The notes: a model not told the origin generated them from the sequence alone. DNA of 51,636 bases from CAYWCV01 sp964629885 (GCA_964629885.1 CAZVRJ010000014.1:1-51636); one strand, 5' to 3'. Shown: positions 1 to 8,630, counted from the first letter of the stretch. Numbers and translations: made by a program.

Positions 1-808
1 AGCCTTTCAGCACCTCACCGCCAAAGATAAACAGCACCAATACTACAAACAAGGTGGTACCTGTTGTAATTACTGTTCTTGACAATGTATCATTTACGCT
101 GCGATTTACCACATCTTTAAATGGGGTTGCTTTATGAATGGCCTTATTTTCGCGAATTCTGTCGAAAATTACTACCGTATCGTTGAGCGAGTAACCCACA
201 ATAGTCAAAAATGCGGCAATCATGTTCTGGTCGATGTCCATGCTGAATGGCAGTAATTTGTTTGCCAATGTCAGAATGCCTAGGGTTACCAGAACATCGT
301 GAGCCAAAGCTGCAATAGCACCAGCCGAGAAGGTCCAGTTCTTGAATCGGATCAAGATGTAGAGAAAGATCACTACAAGTGCCGATATCACAGAGTAAAA
401 CGCTCCTCTTTTGAGGTCCTCCGCAAAGCGTGGTCCAACCGTGTCCGATTTGATTACAACAGGAACGTTGTTCGGGTTGGCATTGGTCAGGGCAGTCATG
501 ATGGTGCCAAGAAGCTCCTCTGGGTTGCCCACTGCTTCCGTGCGGATGAGAAGGTCTTCGGCAAGGCCGAACTGCTTCACTTCTGGCTGTGTACCGAGAG
601 CTGCAGTTAGCAACTCACGAGTTTCAGTTACGCTTGCAGCCTGAGGGAACTCAAGCACAAACTCTTGTCCACCCTTGAAGTCGATGCCATAAGAGATGCC
701 TCTGATGAGGATCATGGCTAGGGAAAACAGCACTAGGCCGGCTGATACGATATAGGCGATTTTACGGCCGGCGATAAAATCGAAGTTGGTGTTTTTAAAA
801 ATTCTCAT
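1..808 (-). CDS. secF: Protein translocase subunit SecF (partial, C-terminus beyond window)
   Basis: SecF is the inner-membrane partner of SecD. Together they use the proton motive force to help preproteins clear the SecYEG channel. The frame is open from an ATG at 806-808 to the window edge (269 codons), so the C-terminus is missing. The translation starts MRIFKNTNFDFIAG, has a first membrane helix at about 18-36, the SecF motif GIDFKGG at 41-47, and a membrane block after about residue 145 that includes YSLNDTVVVFDRIREN, the hallmark of SecF helices 4-5. It lies 18 nt downstream of secD, so the two are almost certainly cotranscribed. No frameshift is seen. Identification is firm; only the missing end is unknown. 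Confidence 0.96.
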   Translation of the reverse strand, partial: MRIFKNTNFDFIAGRKIAYIVSAGLVLFSLAMILIRGISYGIDFKGGQEFVLEFPQAASVTETRELLTAALGTQPEVKQFGLAEDLLIRTEAVGNPEELLGTIMTALTNANPNNVPVVIKSDTVGPRFAEDLKRGAFYSVISALVVIFLYILIRFKNWTFSAGAIAALAHDVLVTLGILTLANKLLPFSMDIDQNMIAAFLTIVGYSLNDTVVIFDRIRENKAIHKATPFKDVVNRSVNDTLSRTVITTGTTLFVVLVLFIFGGEVLKG

Positions 809-826
809 GTGTTATTCTCCTTGGAA

Positions 827-2704
827 TCAGCCCAGGCTGATGGCCTTCTTGCGTGTAAGGGTGTCGACCAGCAAACGGGTAATTACAAGCGCGCAGAAAA
901 GCGACGCTACAATACCTGCCATCAACGTAACGGCAAAACCTTTGATAGGTCCAACGCCGAAGCTGTAGAGGATGGCACCCGTCAGGAAGGTGGTGATGTT
1001 CGAATCGAGGATGGCGCTCAATGCGTTTGCGAAGCCTGCATCCACTGCGGCCTTGTAACTCTTGCCTGAGTCGAGCTCCTCTCGGATACGCTCAAAGATG
1101 AGTACGTTGGCGTCAACAGCCATACCGATCGTCAGAACGATACCTGCTATACCCGGGAGGGTTAGGGTTGCCCGGAAAGCAGCCATGATGCCCAATAGGA
1201 ACACGATGTTCAGCAATAGGGCGGTAACGGCTACAAAACCTGCCATGCGGTAGTAGAAAAACATGAATATCGCAACGATTCCAAGCCCTAATACAACCGA
1301 CAAGAAGCCCTGGCGGATGGATGTCGCACCAAGCGATGGACCAACCGTGCGCTCCTCAACGATGTCGAGAGGAGCCGGAAGGGCACCCGACATCAAGATG
1401 TTCACAAGATCTTCGGCTTCCGAAAGACTACCGATACCTGTGATGGAGCTGTTGCCGTCAGATATCTTGTTCTGGACGTTCGGATAGGTGTAAACAAGAT
1501 TATCGAGAACGATGGCAATTGGCTTTCCGATGTTAGCACCGGTCACTCGCGACCATACACGAGCACCTTCGGTGTTCATTCTCATCGAAACTTGTGGCGC
1601 GTTTGTGAACGGATCGAAATCAGGACGTGCCTCAGTAATCACTTCACCAGTCAACTCAGCTTCAGCACGGACAGGCAATAAGTTGTAAAAACCCATCCCG
1701 CTCTCGTCGGTAAACACCGGCTTGGCTGTCCACAGCAACTTCGTGTTACGTGGCATCATGGCACGAACGGCCGGTGCTGCAAAGAGCTTATTCACTCGGG
1801 CAGTATCGCGACCGGCAACCGTACCCAAAGAGATTCCGTCATTTGCCGGAAGGAAAACCTGGACCAGCGGATTCCCTGTGCTAACGGTTGTATCTGCCGG
1901 TGCCACATTGGCGTCGGTCGTGTCGGCATCAGCTGCTGCAATCGGTGTTGTGTCACCTTGCAAAGCACGTGTCACATTTTGCTCGACGTTGTAGAATGCG
2001 ATGATGCGGTTGAGAGCCGAACTCATTTCGTTCTGGTCGGCGGTGAGGTGGAACTCAAGACGTGCCGCACCACGGAGGAGGTTACGTACACGAGTCTCAT
2101 CGTCCACACCCGGAAGCTCAACGATGATTCGGTTAGAGCCCTGCTTTACGATCGAAGGTTCGGTAACACCGAAGCGGTCGACACGAGTTCGAACGATTTC
2201 GATGGCACGGTCGATGGCCGCATTGCGCTGCGAGCGCAGATAGTCGCGAATTTCAGCGTTGGTCGAACGACGTGTGATGTTCAACCCGTCGTTACGATAG
2301 TAACGGCTCAAGCGAGCCTCGCTGTCGCGGCGCTCAAACTCATCTAAGAACTCGTCGATGATGTCGGAGTTGTTCGACACGGATGCGAGGTCGGCAGCAC
2401 TGATCGAATTGATGAGCAGGCTGTCGGTGCCCTCGTTTGCCAAGTCGATTAGCAATTGTGGCGTACGGATCTCAAGTGCAACGTGCATACCGCCCTGAAG
2501 GTCAAGACCTAGATTCAGGGTGCGCTCGCGCAGATTGTTGATCGATTCTTGGTTTTGCTCAATGTAAGTGATGCGAGCCTGCCCCTCAAGCGAGTCGATA
2601 TACCTGTTTTGCAGTACGTTCCTGACGGTGAACTGCAAGTAATAGATACTCAACGCAAGGAAAGCCAGGATCAACACCATCTTAGTGGTATTATTCTGTT
2701 TCAT
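827..2704 (-). CDS. secD: Protein translocase subunit SecD
   Basis: SecD forms the SecDF complex that pulls exported proteins through the Sec channel on the periplasmic side. The 625-residue product has an N-terminal helix (about 8-25), the D1 motif GLDLQGG at 66-72, a large periplasmic region with the P1 fold, and a C-terminal block of about five helices. That block contains GIAGIVLTIGMAVDAN and VLIFERIREE, the most conserved SecD stretch. A low-complexity insert rich in A, D and T (about 250-275) sits in the periplasmic part. The length is typical for SecD as a gene separate from SecF. It follows a small unknown gene and precedes secF on the same strand. Confidence 0.97.
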   Translation of the reverse strand: MKQNNTTKMVLILAFLALSIYYLQFTVRNVLQNRYIDSLEGQARITYIEQNQESINNLRERTLNLGLDLQGGMHVALEIRTPQLLIDLANEGTDSLLINSISAADLASVSNNSDIIDEFLDEFERRDSEARLSRYYRNDGLNITRRSTNAEIRDYLRSQRNAAIDRAIEIVRTRVDRFGVTEPSIVKQGSNRIIVELPGVDDETRVRNLLRGAARLEFHLTADQNEMSSALNRIIAFYNVEQNVTRALQGDTTPIAAADADTTDANVAPADTTVSTGNPLVQVFLPANDGISLGTVAGRDTARVNKLFAAPAVRAMMPRNTKLLWTAKPVFTDESGMGFYNLLPVRAEAELTGEVITEARPDFDPFTNAPQVSMRMNTEGARVWSRVTGANIGKPIAIVLDNLVYTYPNVQNKISDGNSSITGIGSLSEAEDLVNILMSGALPAPLDIVEERTVGPSLGATSIRQGFLSVVLGLGIVAIFMFFYYRMAGFVAVTALLLNIVFLLGIMAAFRATLTLPGIAGIVLTIGMAVDANVLIFERIREELDSGKSYKAAVDAGFANALSAILDSNITTFLTGAILYSFGVGPIKGFAVTLMAGIVASLFCALVITRLLVDTLTRKKAISLG

Positions 2705-2790
2705 TGGATGCTAGATTGTGATTTGGAAAAAATGGTGCGTTTCTTAGTTACATCGTCGAAACGCTGACGCAATCGGCGGTCGTTTGAACG

Positions 2791-3225
2791 CTATGGGGCG
2801 CCAATTGCAAGCCCTGATTCCATGGGCTCGGTTTGAAAATCTACGGTAGATGCTGTGGCCTTATCGCACAAACCAGTTAGTGCATGGTGTGCTTCGGCAG
2901 GATCTGAATCAGCAGCTGTTACGTCAAAAATCGGTGTGTGACCAATGCGTTGCGTGTGTTTAGCGTCACGAATTTCAGGCTGCTCTATCGGAGTAGTAGA
3001 GGTGTTTACCTGGCGGAACTGCTTCCACTCTCCGATGAGAAGCGTGTTCTGCGATCCCTCAGGACCGCTACTGATCGACTTGCCGAGCGATGTATCGAGC
3101 GTTAGATCCAACCAAAGCGCAAAGCTGCCATCGGTGTCTCGGTTTGCAGAAAGCAATAGCAGATAACCTGGGAGCAAAAAGCTCACCAGCATCCATCTCA
3201 TATAATTTTTGCGCATTCTCTGCAT
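2791..3225 (-). CDS. Hypothetical membrane-anchored or secreted protein
   Basis: I do not recognise this 144-residue protein. It begins MQRMRKNYMRW followed by a hydrophobic stretch (about 11-26, LVSFLLPGYLLLL), which looks like an uncleaved signal anchor or a signal peptide. The rest is polar and probably periplasmic, with many S, T and D residues and no motif I can name. A second in-frame ATG at 3216 is possible. The gene is 31 nt after the rlmG stop and 86 nt before secD on the same strand, so it is probably part of the lemA-to-secF transcript. That it is a real gene is inferred from its fit into the gene order and from its plausible N-terminal signal. Confidence 0.6.
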   Translation of the reverse strand: MQRMRKNYMRWMLVSFLLPGYLLLLSANRDTDGSFALWLDLTLDTSLGKSISSGPEGSQNTLLIGEWKQFRQVNTSTTPIEQPEIRDAKHTQRIGHTPIFDVTAADSDPAEAHHALTGLCDKATASTVDFQTEPMESGLAIGAP

Positions 3226-3256
3226 CCAAGCAAATTACACACAATTTGGGGATTCT

Positions 3257-4384
3257 TCAAAACCCACCTTTTTTACAACGGAATACGGTGTACGTCTTAT
3301 CGGATGCATGCACATCGACCGATTTGAACAATCGTCCCAACTGTATGTGGTAGCCAAGATTACGGTTTCCTACAACATAAAACATCCCACCAGGCTTCAA
3401 AACTTTCTTTGCCCCTGTGAACATCTCCCAGGCAATTTGGTCGTGTCGCGAATGACCTTGATGAAAAGGAGGATTGCATAAAACGACATCAATCGATTTC
3501 TCCTCGATATCTGCAGTGGTGTGTCCGTGACGGATGTCTCCGCTCAACCCGTTGATCTCAAGCGTTTGGATCGTTGAATGCACGGCCATGCGCGAATCGT
3601 CACATCCAATGAGCTTCAAACCTTCATTCTTTAGTCCAGCAACAGCAAGCAAATACCCGTTGCCACAACCCAGATCAAGTACGGTTGAACCAGGAGCGAT
3701 CGATGGGACGGAGTGGGCAAGCAAGGATGATCCGGGATCGGGGTGGTCGGCCGAAAATACACCTGGAAGCGAAACAACTGTTGAGCCACTTCTTGGATCC
3801 AGATAGGTAGTCTGAGTAGGTTTCGATTCTACCCGCTCGCCATCGGTTGTGCCGGTTATCAACCTTGCCTTTTTCCAAGCCAGCGAACTGGCAACATCTC
3901 TCAAATACGATTCGAATAGCTTAACTGTACTCGTGTGGATGTTGCGAGTCATGCCGCAGGCAACTACAGGGACCCCTTTAGGAGCATATTTGGCTATCAG
4001 ATACAGCTGATGCTCCAACAGGTCGAGCTCCTTCGGAATCGACATAACTACAATACCCGGATTCGAGGGCCAATTCGAGTCGTCGAGCCAAATAGACTGT
4101 GGTATTGGGATGCTGTTTCGAAGGGCATTATCCTCCATGGCGTGCTTTGCCGACCAGCTGTAGCCAATCCACGTGGGTTGGTGCGACGCCATACCAAGCG
4201 TGATTGCACCAAAACCGTCGTTGATGACCCAAGCCGGTGAAGCGCCCGCATGCTTTTCGGCAACATGGTCGAGCAGATAGGCATCGGCTGTGCTGAATGC
4301 CTGCAGGGAGTAGTCGCGTGGAACGGGGAATCGAACAAGGTCGAGCTCACCCGCCGACCAATTGAAAAGTGTTATTGCTGGCAT
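3257..4384 (-). CDS. rlmG: 23S rRNA (guanine-N2)-methyltransferase, RlmG type
   Basis: RlmG methylates N2 of G1835 of 23S rRNA in E. coli, using S-adenosylmethionine. The 375-residue product has the two-domain layout of RlmG/RsmC enzymes: a degenerate N-terminal Rossmann domain, then a catalytic one. Motif I is DLGCGNG (237-243) and the catalytic NPPF is at 304-307 in VLCNPPFHQGH. Several stretches match what I remember of E. coli RlmG, including IHTSTVKLFE, LAWKKARLI and IAWEMF, and the length is close to the 378 residues of that enzyme. The ATG at 4384 shares one base with the mtgA stop (TGATG), which points to translational coupling. RsmC (about 343 residues) is the alternative, but these stretches favour RlmG. 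Confidence 0.9.
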   Translation of the reverse strand: MPAITLFNWSAGELDLVRFPVPRDYSLQAFSTADAYLLDHVAEKHAGASPAWVINDGFGAITLGMASHQPTWIGYSWSAKHAMEDNALRNSIPIPQSIWLDDSNWPSNPGIVVMSIPKELDLLEHQLYLIAKYAPKGVPVVACGMTRNIHTSTVKLFESYLRDVASSLAWKKARLITGTTDGERVESKPTQTTYLDPRSGSTVVSLPGVFSADHPDPGSSLLAHSVPSIAPGSTVLDLGCGNGYLLAVAGLKNEGLKLIGCDDSRMAVHSTIQTLEINGLSGDIRHGHTTADIEEKSIDVVLCNPPFHQGHSRHDQIAWEMFTGAKKVLKPGGMFYVVGNRNLGYHIQLGRLFKSVDVHASDKTYTVFRCKKGGF

Positions 4385-5079
4385 CAGAATTGCTCAAGAT
4401 ATTGGAGTCCGCCAAGTCCGTTGATTTGACGAAGAATCCATGATTGTCGCGACCGCATATAGTTTGACGGGTTTCGAACCCGGTGAGTTCTTGGGTTTGG
4501 AAGGGATGCCGCTAGCAGAGCAGCCTGTTGTCGCGATATTTCGGATGGTTCTCGGTTGAAATACTTAATAGAAGCCGCTCCTACACCAAATACATTGGGG
4601 CCCATTTCGGCGATATTCACATACACCTCAAGTATACGCTGCTTGGGCCAGAATAACTCAATCAAAACGGTGAAATAGACTTCGAATCCCTTTCGGAACC
4701 AGCTTCGGCCGCTCCACAGAAACAAATTTTTTGCCACTTGCTGGCTTAGAGTACTGGCACCTCTCGAACGTCCACCGTCTCGCGACTCATCAATGGCTTT
4801 TTGGATGGCTTCGAAATCAAATCCGCTATGATGGGCAAAATTTTGATCCTCTGCGGCGATTACCGCCATCCCCATATACGGATTGATTTCATCCCACGGG
4901 TACCACTTGTATTCTACGTACGGTTCCTCGCTAAATATGGCTTCGACCTGGCGCTGTGCCATGACCGCAGAAAATGGAATGGGTAGCCATCGAAAAACGA
5001 ATACAATAATCACCGACCCGATAAACGATATCAGGAGGAAAATGAACAGATACTTTGCGAACTTCTTCAAATTTACCAT
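4384..5079 (-). CDS. mtgA: Monofunctional peptidoglycan glycosyltransferase
   Basis: MtgA polymerises lipid II into glycan strands and is a stand-alone GT51 domain without a transpeptidase. The 231-residue product has one N-terminal membrane helix (about 9-29). The GT51 motifs are all present: AAEDQNF with the catalytic Glu at 77, RGASTLSQQVAKNLFL (106-121), and KQRILEVYVNIAEMG (146-160). The length matches MtgA. Its start overlaps the 3' end of the DUF2207 gene by 7 nt, and its stop touches the rlmG start, so it sits inside a tightly packed minus-strand cluster. There is no sign of damage. Confidence 0.95.
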   Translation of the reverse strand: MVNLKKFAKYLFIFLLISFIGSVIIVFVFRWLPIPFSAVMAQRQVEAIFSEEPYVEYKWYPWDEINPYMGMAVIAAEDQNFAHHSGFDFEAIQKAIDESRDGGRSRGASTLSQQVAKNLFLWSGRSWFRKGFEVYFTVLIELFWPKQRILEVYVNIAEMGPNVFGVGAASIKYFNREPSEISRQQAALLAASLPNPRTHRVRNPSNYMRSRQSWILRQINGLGGLQYLEQF

Positions 5080-7001
5080 CCGCCTCCGCCACCACCACCG
5101 CCACCACCGCCGCTCGATCCACCGCCACTACTGCCCGAAGAGGGCGACGATGAGGCCGAACTTAGCGAGCTCGTGAGACGACTGCCCATCTCTCTCGAGA
5201 AATTGGCAGCAGAGAAACTGGTCATGCTGCCACGGTAGTAACTGGGTCTGTACTCTCCTTGACCCGACTGCTCAAGCTGTTTAAACACGCTGCTGAATTG
5301 GTCGGCCCAGCGGTTTTCGACATCTAAGGCTACTGCGTAGGGCAAGTATTGCTCAAACAGCTCTGGGGTCCGATCGGGTGGATGGAGGAACTCGAGGCGG
5401 TCTTGCTCTGTGGCGCGCAGAAACATCCTGAATCCCTCGATTTCGTCGAGCAATTTTCGTCCTTCGGGCGTGCGAGCTTTCATCAACGTGCCAAATACCG
5501 CATTCACAACGAAAATGATGATCAGACCAATGAATAATGTCTGAGAAATTTCCCAACTGAAGCCGAATAGGAACACCAGATACAGTACACCCATGGGCAA
5601 TGCGAAAATGCTCACAAATAGGGCGCCAAGAATGCTCCATATCCCTGGCTCTACCCAAGCCTTCTTAAGAGCTTGAAACATGGCCAATTGGAACGGAATC
5701 ACAAAAAAGCCGGCTGCAGCTATAAAGTACATCGCAAACATGGAGTCGTTGTCGACGTCGGCGTATAGCGACATCAATATCAGGGTGGCTATAGTAACAC
5801 CCAGGCTCAAAAATACGCCACCTGCCACATAACCCGTGTTCATGTTAAAGTGCACCTTGTTATGGGCAGCCTTGAGCACCTTTTCGATGGCACGTTGAGC
5901 TGACGAAAACGTCGAATGATTCTTCTGGTCCAACTCGATTTTTGACCTAGCTCCTAACAGGCTATCGAATCCCGCCTTTTCGTCGAGGGGTAACGAAACG
6001 GTTGCCGAACCCTTTCGCTCGAGGGTGTACTCTTTCTTGGTTTGGCTGATGGTGATCCAGCCACGCGATGCAGCACCCAGAATTGCAGCACTGAATGCCT
6101 TGTTGTCCCAACCCATTTTCCGGACGTAGCGTATCGCTGCGGGCGACAGATTCTGCGGTGGACGAAAAAGCGGGAAAATTGTGCCTGGTCTAGGATCTAT
6201 ACCTACCTTGAACCAGAAGAATGCATAGTAGATGGCTATAAGGAGGGCTCCAATGCTCAGCACCCAATTCCCGAGTTCACCCAAAAACACCTGATGGGCC
6301 AACTCCTCTTCGGTTGGGCGCTGGATGACACCAATTGGCCAACTTAGTGCGACGGTGATGCCCTCGTGTGGCTGTAATCTGCGTGTGACTTGCCACCGAT
6401 AGTTACCCTCGGGGGTTCGGGTCATCTCGAAGTCGCTTCCGGTGTCGCCCTCATAACCCGTGTACGCCGCTGTGGAAAGGACTTGTTGACGCACACTCGA
6501 TGGAAGGATAACGGTAGCGGTGATCTCGTCGAAGTCCAATGCCCAGCCATTTCCATTCACATTCCAGTAAAGCTCGTCGAAATCTTCAAAAAAGCCGATC
6601 TGCTTTGAGGTGCGATATTTTAAAGTGTAGGTGTATTCTCGCCCAAAGAGCAAAAACACATCCGACTGACCTACATATATATCGATCGAGTGAAACCCCG
6701 ACTCGGTGTGATACGGCTCAGGTCTTCCATCTTTCTCAACCGAAAGAATATCAAATCCGACCCGGGTCAACCGCTTCTGATTCGGTAAGCGGCGCGTTAG
6801 TGGGAACGTACGCACGATGCCGCGCTTGAAAATATCACCTTCGGTTCTGATCTTGATGGTTTCGGTAACGACTAGGCTATTATCTTCAAAGACTTCAATG
6901 ACCGAATCGAAACGTATGATTCGCTCTTGGGCGTTTGCAGAACTGGTGAAAGCAAGCGATACGCTTAACCACAGAAAGAACAGCAGACTACGCGAACTCA
7001 T
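5073..7001 (-). CDS. DUF2207 domain membrane protein with Gly-rich tail
   Basis: This 642-residue protein has the layout of the DUF2207 (YciQ-like) family. A signal peptide (MSSRSLLFFLWLSVSLAF, cleaved near ANA) is followed by a beta-rich extracytoplasmic domain containing the family signature YWNVNGNGW (145-153). A membrane helix lies at about 247-264, a cytoplasmic segment begins PPQNLSPAAIRYV (281-293), and further helices lie between about 390 and 500. The C-terminus is a long Ser/Gly tail ending in a run of Gly and Trp, usual in this family. The function is unknown. It is often encoded beside lemA, as here (9 nt gap). A GAGG-type ribosome site precedes the ATG. The frame is intact. Confidence 0.9.
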   Translation of the reverse strand: MSSRSLLFFLWLSVSLAFTSSANAQERIIRFDSVIEVFEDNSLVVTETIKIRTEGDIFKRGIVRTFPLTRRLPNQKRLTRVGFDILSVEKDGRPEPYHTESGFHSIDIYVGQSDVFLLFGREYTYTLKYRTSKQIGFFEDFDELYWNVNGNGWALDFDEITATVILPSSVRQQVLSTAAYTGYEGDTGSDFEMTRTPEGNYRWQVTRRLQPHEGITVALSWPIGVIQRPTEEELAHQVFLGELGNWVLSIGALLIAIYYAFFWFKVGIDPRPGTIFPLFRPPQNLSPAAIRYVRKMGWDNKAFSAAILGAASRGWITISQTKKEYTLERKGSATVSLPLDEKAGFDSLLGARSKIELDQKNHSTFSSAQRAIEKVLKAAHNKVHFNMNTGYVAGGVFLSLGVTIATLILMSLYADVDNDSMFAMYFIAAAGFFVIPFQLAMFQALKKAWVEPGIWSILGALFVSIFALPMGVLYLVFLFGFSWEISQTLFIGLIIIFVVNAVFGTLMKARTPEGRKLLDEIEGFRMFLRATEQDRLEFLHPPDRTPELFEQYLPYAVALDVENRWADQFSSVFKQLEQSGQGEYRPSYYRGSMTSFSAANFSREMGSRLTSSLSSASSSPSSGSSGGGSSGGGGGGGGGGGW

Positions 7002-7010
7002 ATGGATTCC

Positions 7011-7565
7011 TCAGAATGCCACTTTGGGAGTGTTGCGCTCGGAGGCGTCGTCTAACTCAAAATATCCAGCCTGCTTGAAGCCCATGGCACCGGCAATAAT
7101 CACATTAGGGAAGCTTTCAATAGAGGTGTTGTACTCTCTTGTGGTCCCGTTGTAGTAGCGTCGTGCCAACTGGAGCTCATCTTCCACTTTTTGGAGGCTT
7201 GCCTGCAGGTCGCGGAAGTTTTCGTTGGCTTTCAGCTCAGGGTATCCCTCAGCTACTGCGAACACCGTTCGTAACGCAGCTGTGAGCGCTCCTTCGGCCT
7301 GCCCTTTGGCCTCAGGTGAGCTGGCGTTGATGGCTGCACTGCGTAGTCGGGCTACCTCTGTGAAGATGCCCTCCTCATGTTTGGAGTATCCTTTTACGGT
7401 CTCGACCAAATTCGGGATGAGATCGTAGCGACGCTTTAGCTGGACATCGATACCTGACCAAGCCTCCCGGACCAGGTTACGTTTCCTCACCAGTCCGTTG
7501 TAGATGAAGATGATCCAGGCGATAATGAGGACCGCCAAGAAAATCAGAGCAAAGAAATAGAACAT
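7011..7565 (-). CDS. lemA: LemA family protein
   Basis: LemA proteins are membrane-anchored helical proteins of unknown molecular role. The product is 184 residues: an N-terminal helix (FYFFALIFLAVLIIAWIIFIY), then NLVREAWSGIDVQLKRRYDLIPNLVE in two adjoining pieces, which is the family signature, and the FPNVIIAG motif near the C-terminus. I chose the ATG at 7563-7565 because GGAGG lies 4 nt upstream and the LemA helix begins there. The frame stays open to 7757 only because the 42-bp repeats upstream have no stop in that phase, so a 248-residue version would be an artefact. The repeat element begins about 60 bp upstream and may have replaced part of the original promoter. It is the first gene of the cluster running to secF. 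Confidence 0.93.
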   Translation of the reverse strand: MFYFFALIFLAVLIIAWIIFIYNGLVRKRNLVREAWSGIDVQLKRRYDLIPNLVETVKGYSKHEEGIFTEVARLRSAAINASSPEAKGQAEGALTAALRTVFAVAEGYPELKANENFRDLQASLQKVEDELQLARRYYNGTTREYNTSIESFPNVIIAGAMGFKQAGYFELDDASERNTPKVAF

Positions 7566-7624
7566 TGCACCTCCGACACGTTGATAGATAAGAAAAGATG
7601 ATGATTTTATCTGAGATAGACAAT

Positions 7625-7655
7625 GACCGCAGAAAGACCGTGGATCAACAGGATC
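7625..7655 (+). repeat. Left terminal inverted repeat of the GxxExxY element
   Basis: This stretch matches the reverse complement of 8755-8787 except for one single-base indel and two or three substitutions. Both outermost copies share AAAGACCGTGGATCAA, whereas the visible inner copies mostly read GGGACCGTAGATCAA. The two ends therefore resemble each other more than they resemble most units of their own array, which is what one expects of true termini. Confidence 0.6.
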
Positions 7656-8075
7656 GATTGGATCATATGACAAGAGGGAGCGTAGATCAACAGGATCAAT
7701 GAGATCATATGATAAGAGGGACCGTAGATCAACAGGATCAATGAGATCATTTGACAAGAGGGACCGTGGATCAACAGGATCGATTGGATCATATGATAAG
7801 AGGGACCGTAGATCAACAGGATCNNNNNNNNNNNNNNNNNNNNNNNNNNNNNNNNNNNNNNNNNNNNNNNNNNNNNNNNNNNNNNNNNNNNNNNNNNNNN
7901 NNNNNNNNNNNNNNNNNNNNNNNGATCAACAGGATCGATTGGATCATATGATAAGAGGGACCGTAGATCAACAGGATCGATTGGATCATATGATAAGAGG
8001 GACCGTAGATCAACAGGATCGATTGGATCATATGATAAGAGGGACCGTAGATCAACAGGATCAATGAGATCATAA
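7643..8075 (+). repeat. 42-bp GATC-rich tandem array (left arm), with assembly gap
   Basis: Units start at 7643, 7685, 7727, 7769 and 7811, then after the gap at 7924, 7966, 8008 and 8050 (the last partial). That gives about eight visible units of exactly 42 bp plus an unknown number in the gap. A unit begins GATCAACAGGATCGATTGG and ends AGAGGGACCGTA. GATC occurs at unit positions 1, 10 and 19, a strict 9-bp spacing, with about 27 GATC sites visible. Units 2 and 3 carry CAATGA in place of CGATTG. The core ATCATATGAT is palindromic. The units touch without unique spacers, so this is not a CRISPR. Because 42 is divisible by three, long spurious reading frames run through it. Confidence 0.92.
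7824..7923. other. Assembly gap (100 N) inside the 42-bp array
   Basis: There are exactly 100 N, the usual placeholder for a gap of unknown size. The flanks are in repeat phase on both sides (a unit truncated after 13 bp on the left, a new unit starting at the first base on the right), so the missing DNA is most likely more copies of the same 42-bp unit. Confidence 0.95.
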
Positions 8076-8105
8076 GATCACCGAGAATTTTGGATTGTTT
8101 TGAAG

Positions 8106-8134
8106 TTGACGAAATCACTTAAATGAGGTATTAT
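8106..8134 (+). promoter_or_regulatory. Putative sigma-70 type promoter of the GxxExxY gene
   Basis: TTGACG at 8106-8111 and TATTAT at 8129-8134 are separated by 17 bp, so both hexamers are one base away from the classical consensus at ideal spacing. Transcription would begin near 8141 and leave a leader of about 46 nt before the ATG at 8187. It lies in unique sequence just inside the left array. Confidence 0.6.
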
Positions 8135-8186
8135 CGATCACCCATTCAAATACTGTCAACAATTAACGCTTATCAGCAGATTTGAT

Positions 8187-8630
8187 ATGGAAGATCTATC
8201 TATCGAAGAGATGACGTACGCGGTTCGGGGGGCTTTGTTCAACGTGTACAATGAAGTTGGGTCCGGATTGCCGGAAAAAGTATACCAGGAATGCCTTATT
8301 ATCGAACTGGCAAAAAACGGTGTACCATTTGTAGCTGAGCCACACATACGTCTTAATTATAGGAGCCAAGCTCTTGTCACGTCTATAAGACCTGATTTTA
8401 TTTGCTTCGATCGTATTCTAATTGAGATCAAAGCAGTCGCAGATCTTGAAGATCGGCATCTAGGTCAAACGCTTTCGTACCTAAGGTGTATGAATCTTCA
8501 ACTGGGTTTATTGGTCAATTTTGGAAAATACCCTGACTTGCACATCAGAAGAGTCACGAATTCCAGACTCAACAACGCCTCGAGAAACTTCAAAAGCAGC
8601 CCAACTTCTAATTCCTTAACGATCAAATGA
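8187..8630 (+). CDS. GxxExxY protein (PDDEXK-like nuclease fold)
   Basis: The 147-residue product carries the signature of the GxxExxY family (PDDEXK_3): G27-L-P-E-K-V-Y33, then RPDFI with Asp70 and IEIKA with Glu80-x-Lys82. The last three form the D...ExK core of PD-(D/E)XK nucleases. A conserved Q94-TLSYL and LLVNFG (108-113) follow. These proteins are widespread in FCB and PVC bacteria, often in several copies, and their function is not established; a nuclease activity is inferred from the fold. The last 22 residues, from about Ser126, go beyond the usual family end, and the final codons run into the first GATC of the right repeat block. No clear ribosome site precedes the ATG. It is the only gene inside the putative element. 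Confidence 0.88.
   Translation: MEDLSIEEMTYAVRGALFNVYNEVGSGLPEKVYQECLIIELAKNGVPFVAEPHIRLNYRSQALVTSIRPDFICFDRILIEIKAVADLEDRHLGQTLSYLRCMNLQLGLLVNFGKYPDLHIRRVTNSRLNNASRNFKSSPTSNSLTIK

Noticed and set aside
4460..4490. tRNA T-arm-like string GGGTTTCGAACCC
   Set aside because: It lies inside the mtgA coding sequence and no other tRNA part is present.
7566..7757. N-terminal extension of LemA to 248 residues
   Set aside because: The extra 64 codons translate the 42-bp repeats and the leader. The ATG at 7565 has a proper GGAGG site and the family-typical membrane helix.
7643..8075. CRISPR array
   Set aside because: The repeats are joined head to tail without unique spacers, and no cas gene is present in the window.
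7607..8118. Several reading frames of 66-122 codons on both strands through the tandem array
   Set aside because: They exist because the 42-bp unit is a multiple of three and lacks stops in some phases. The products are simple repeats broken by the gap.
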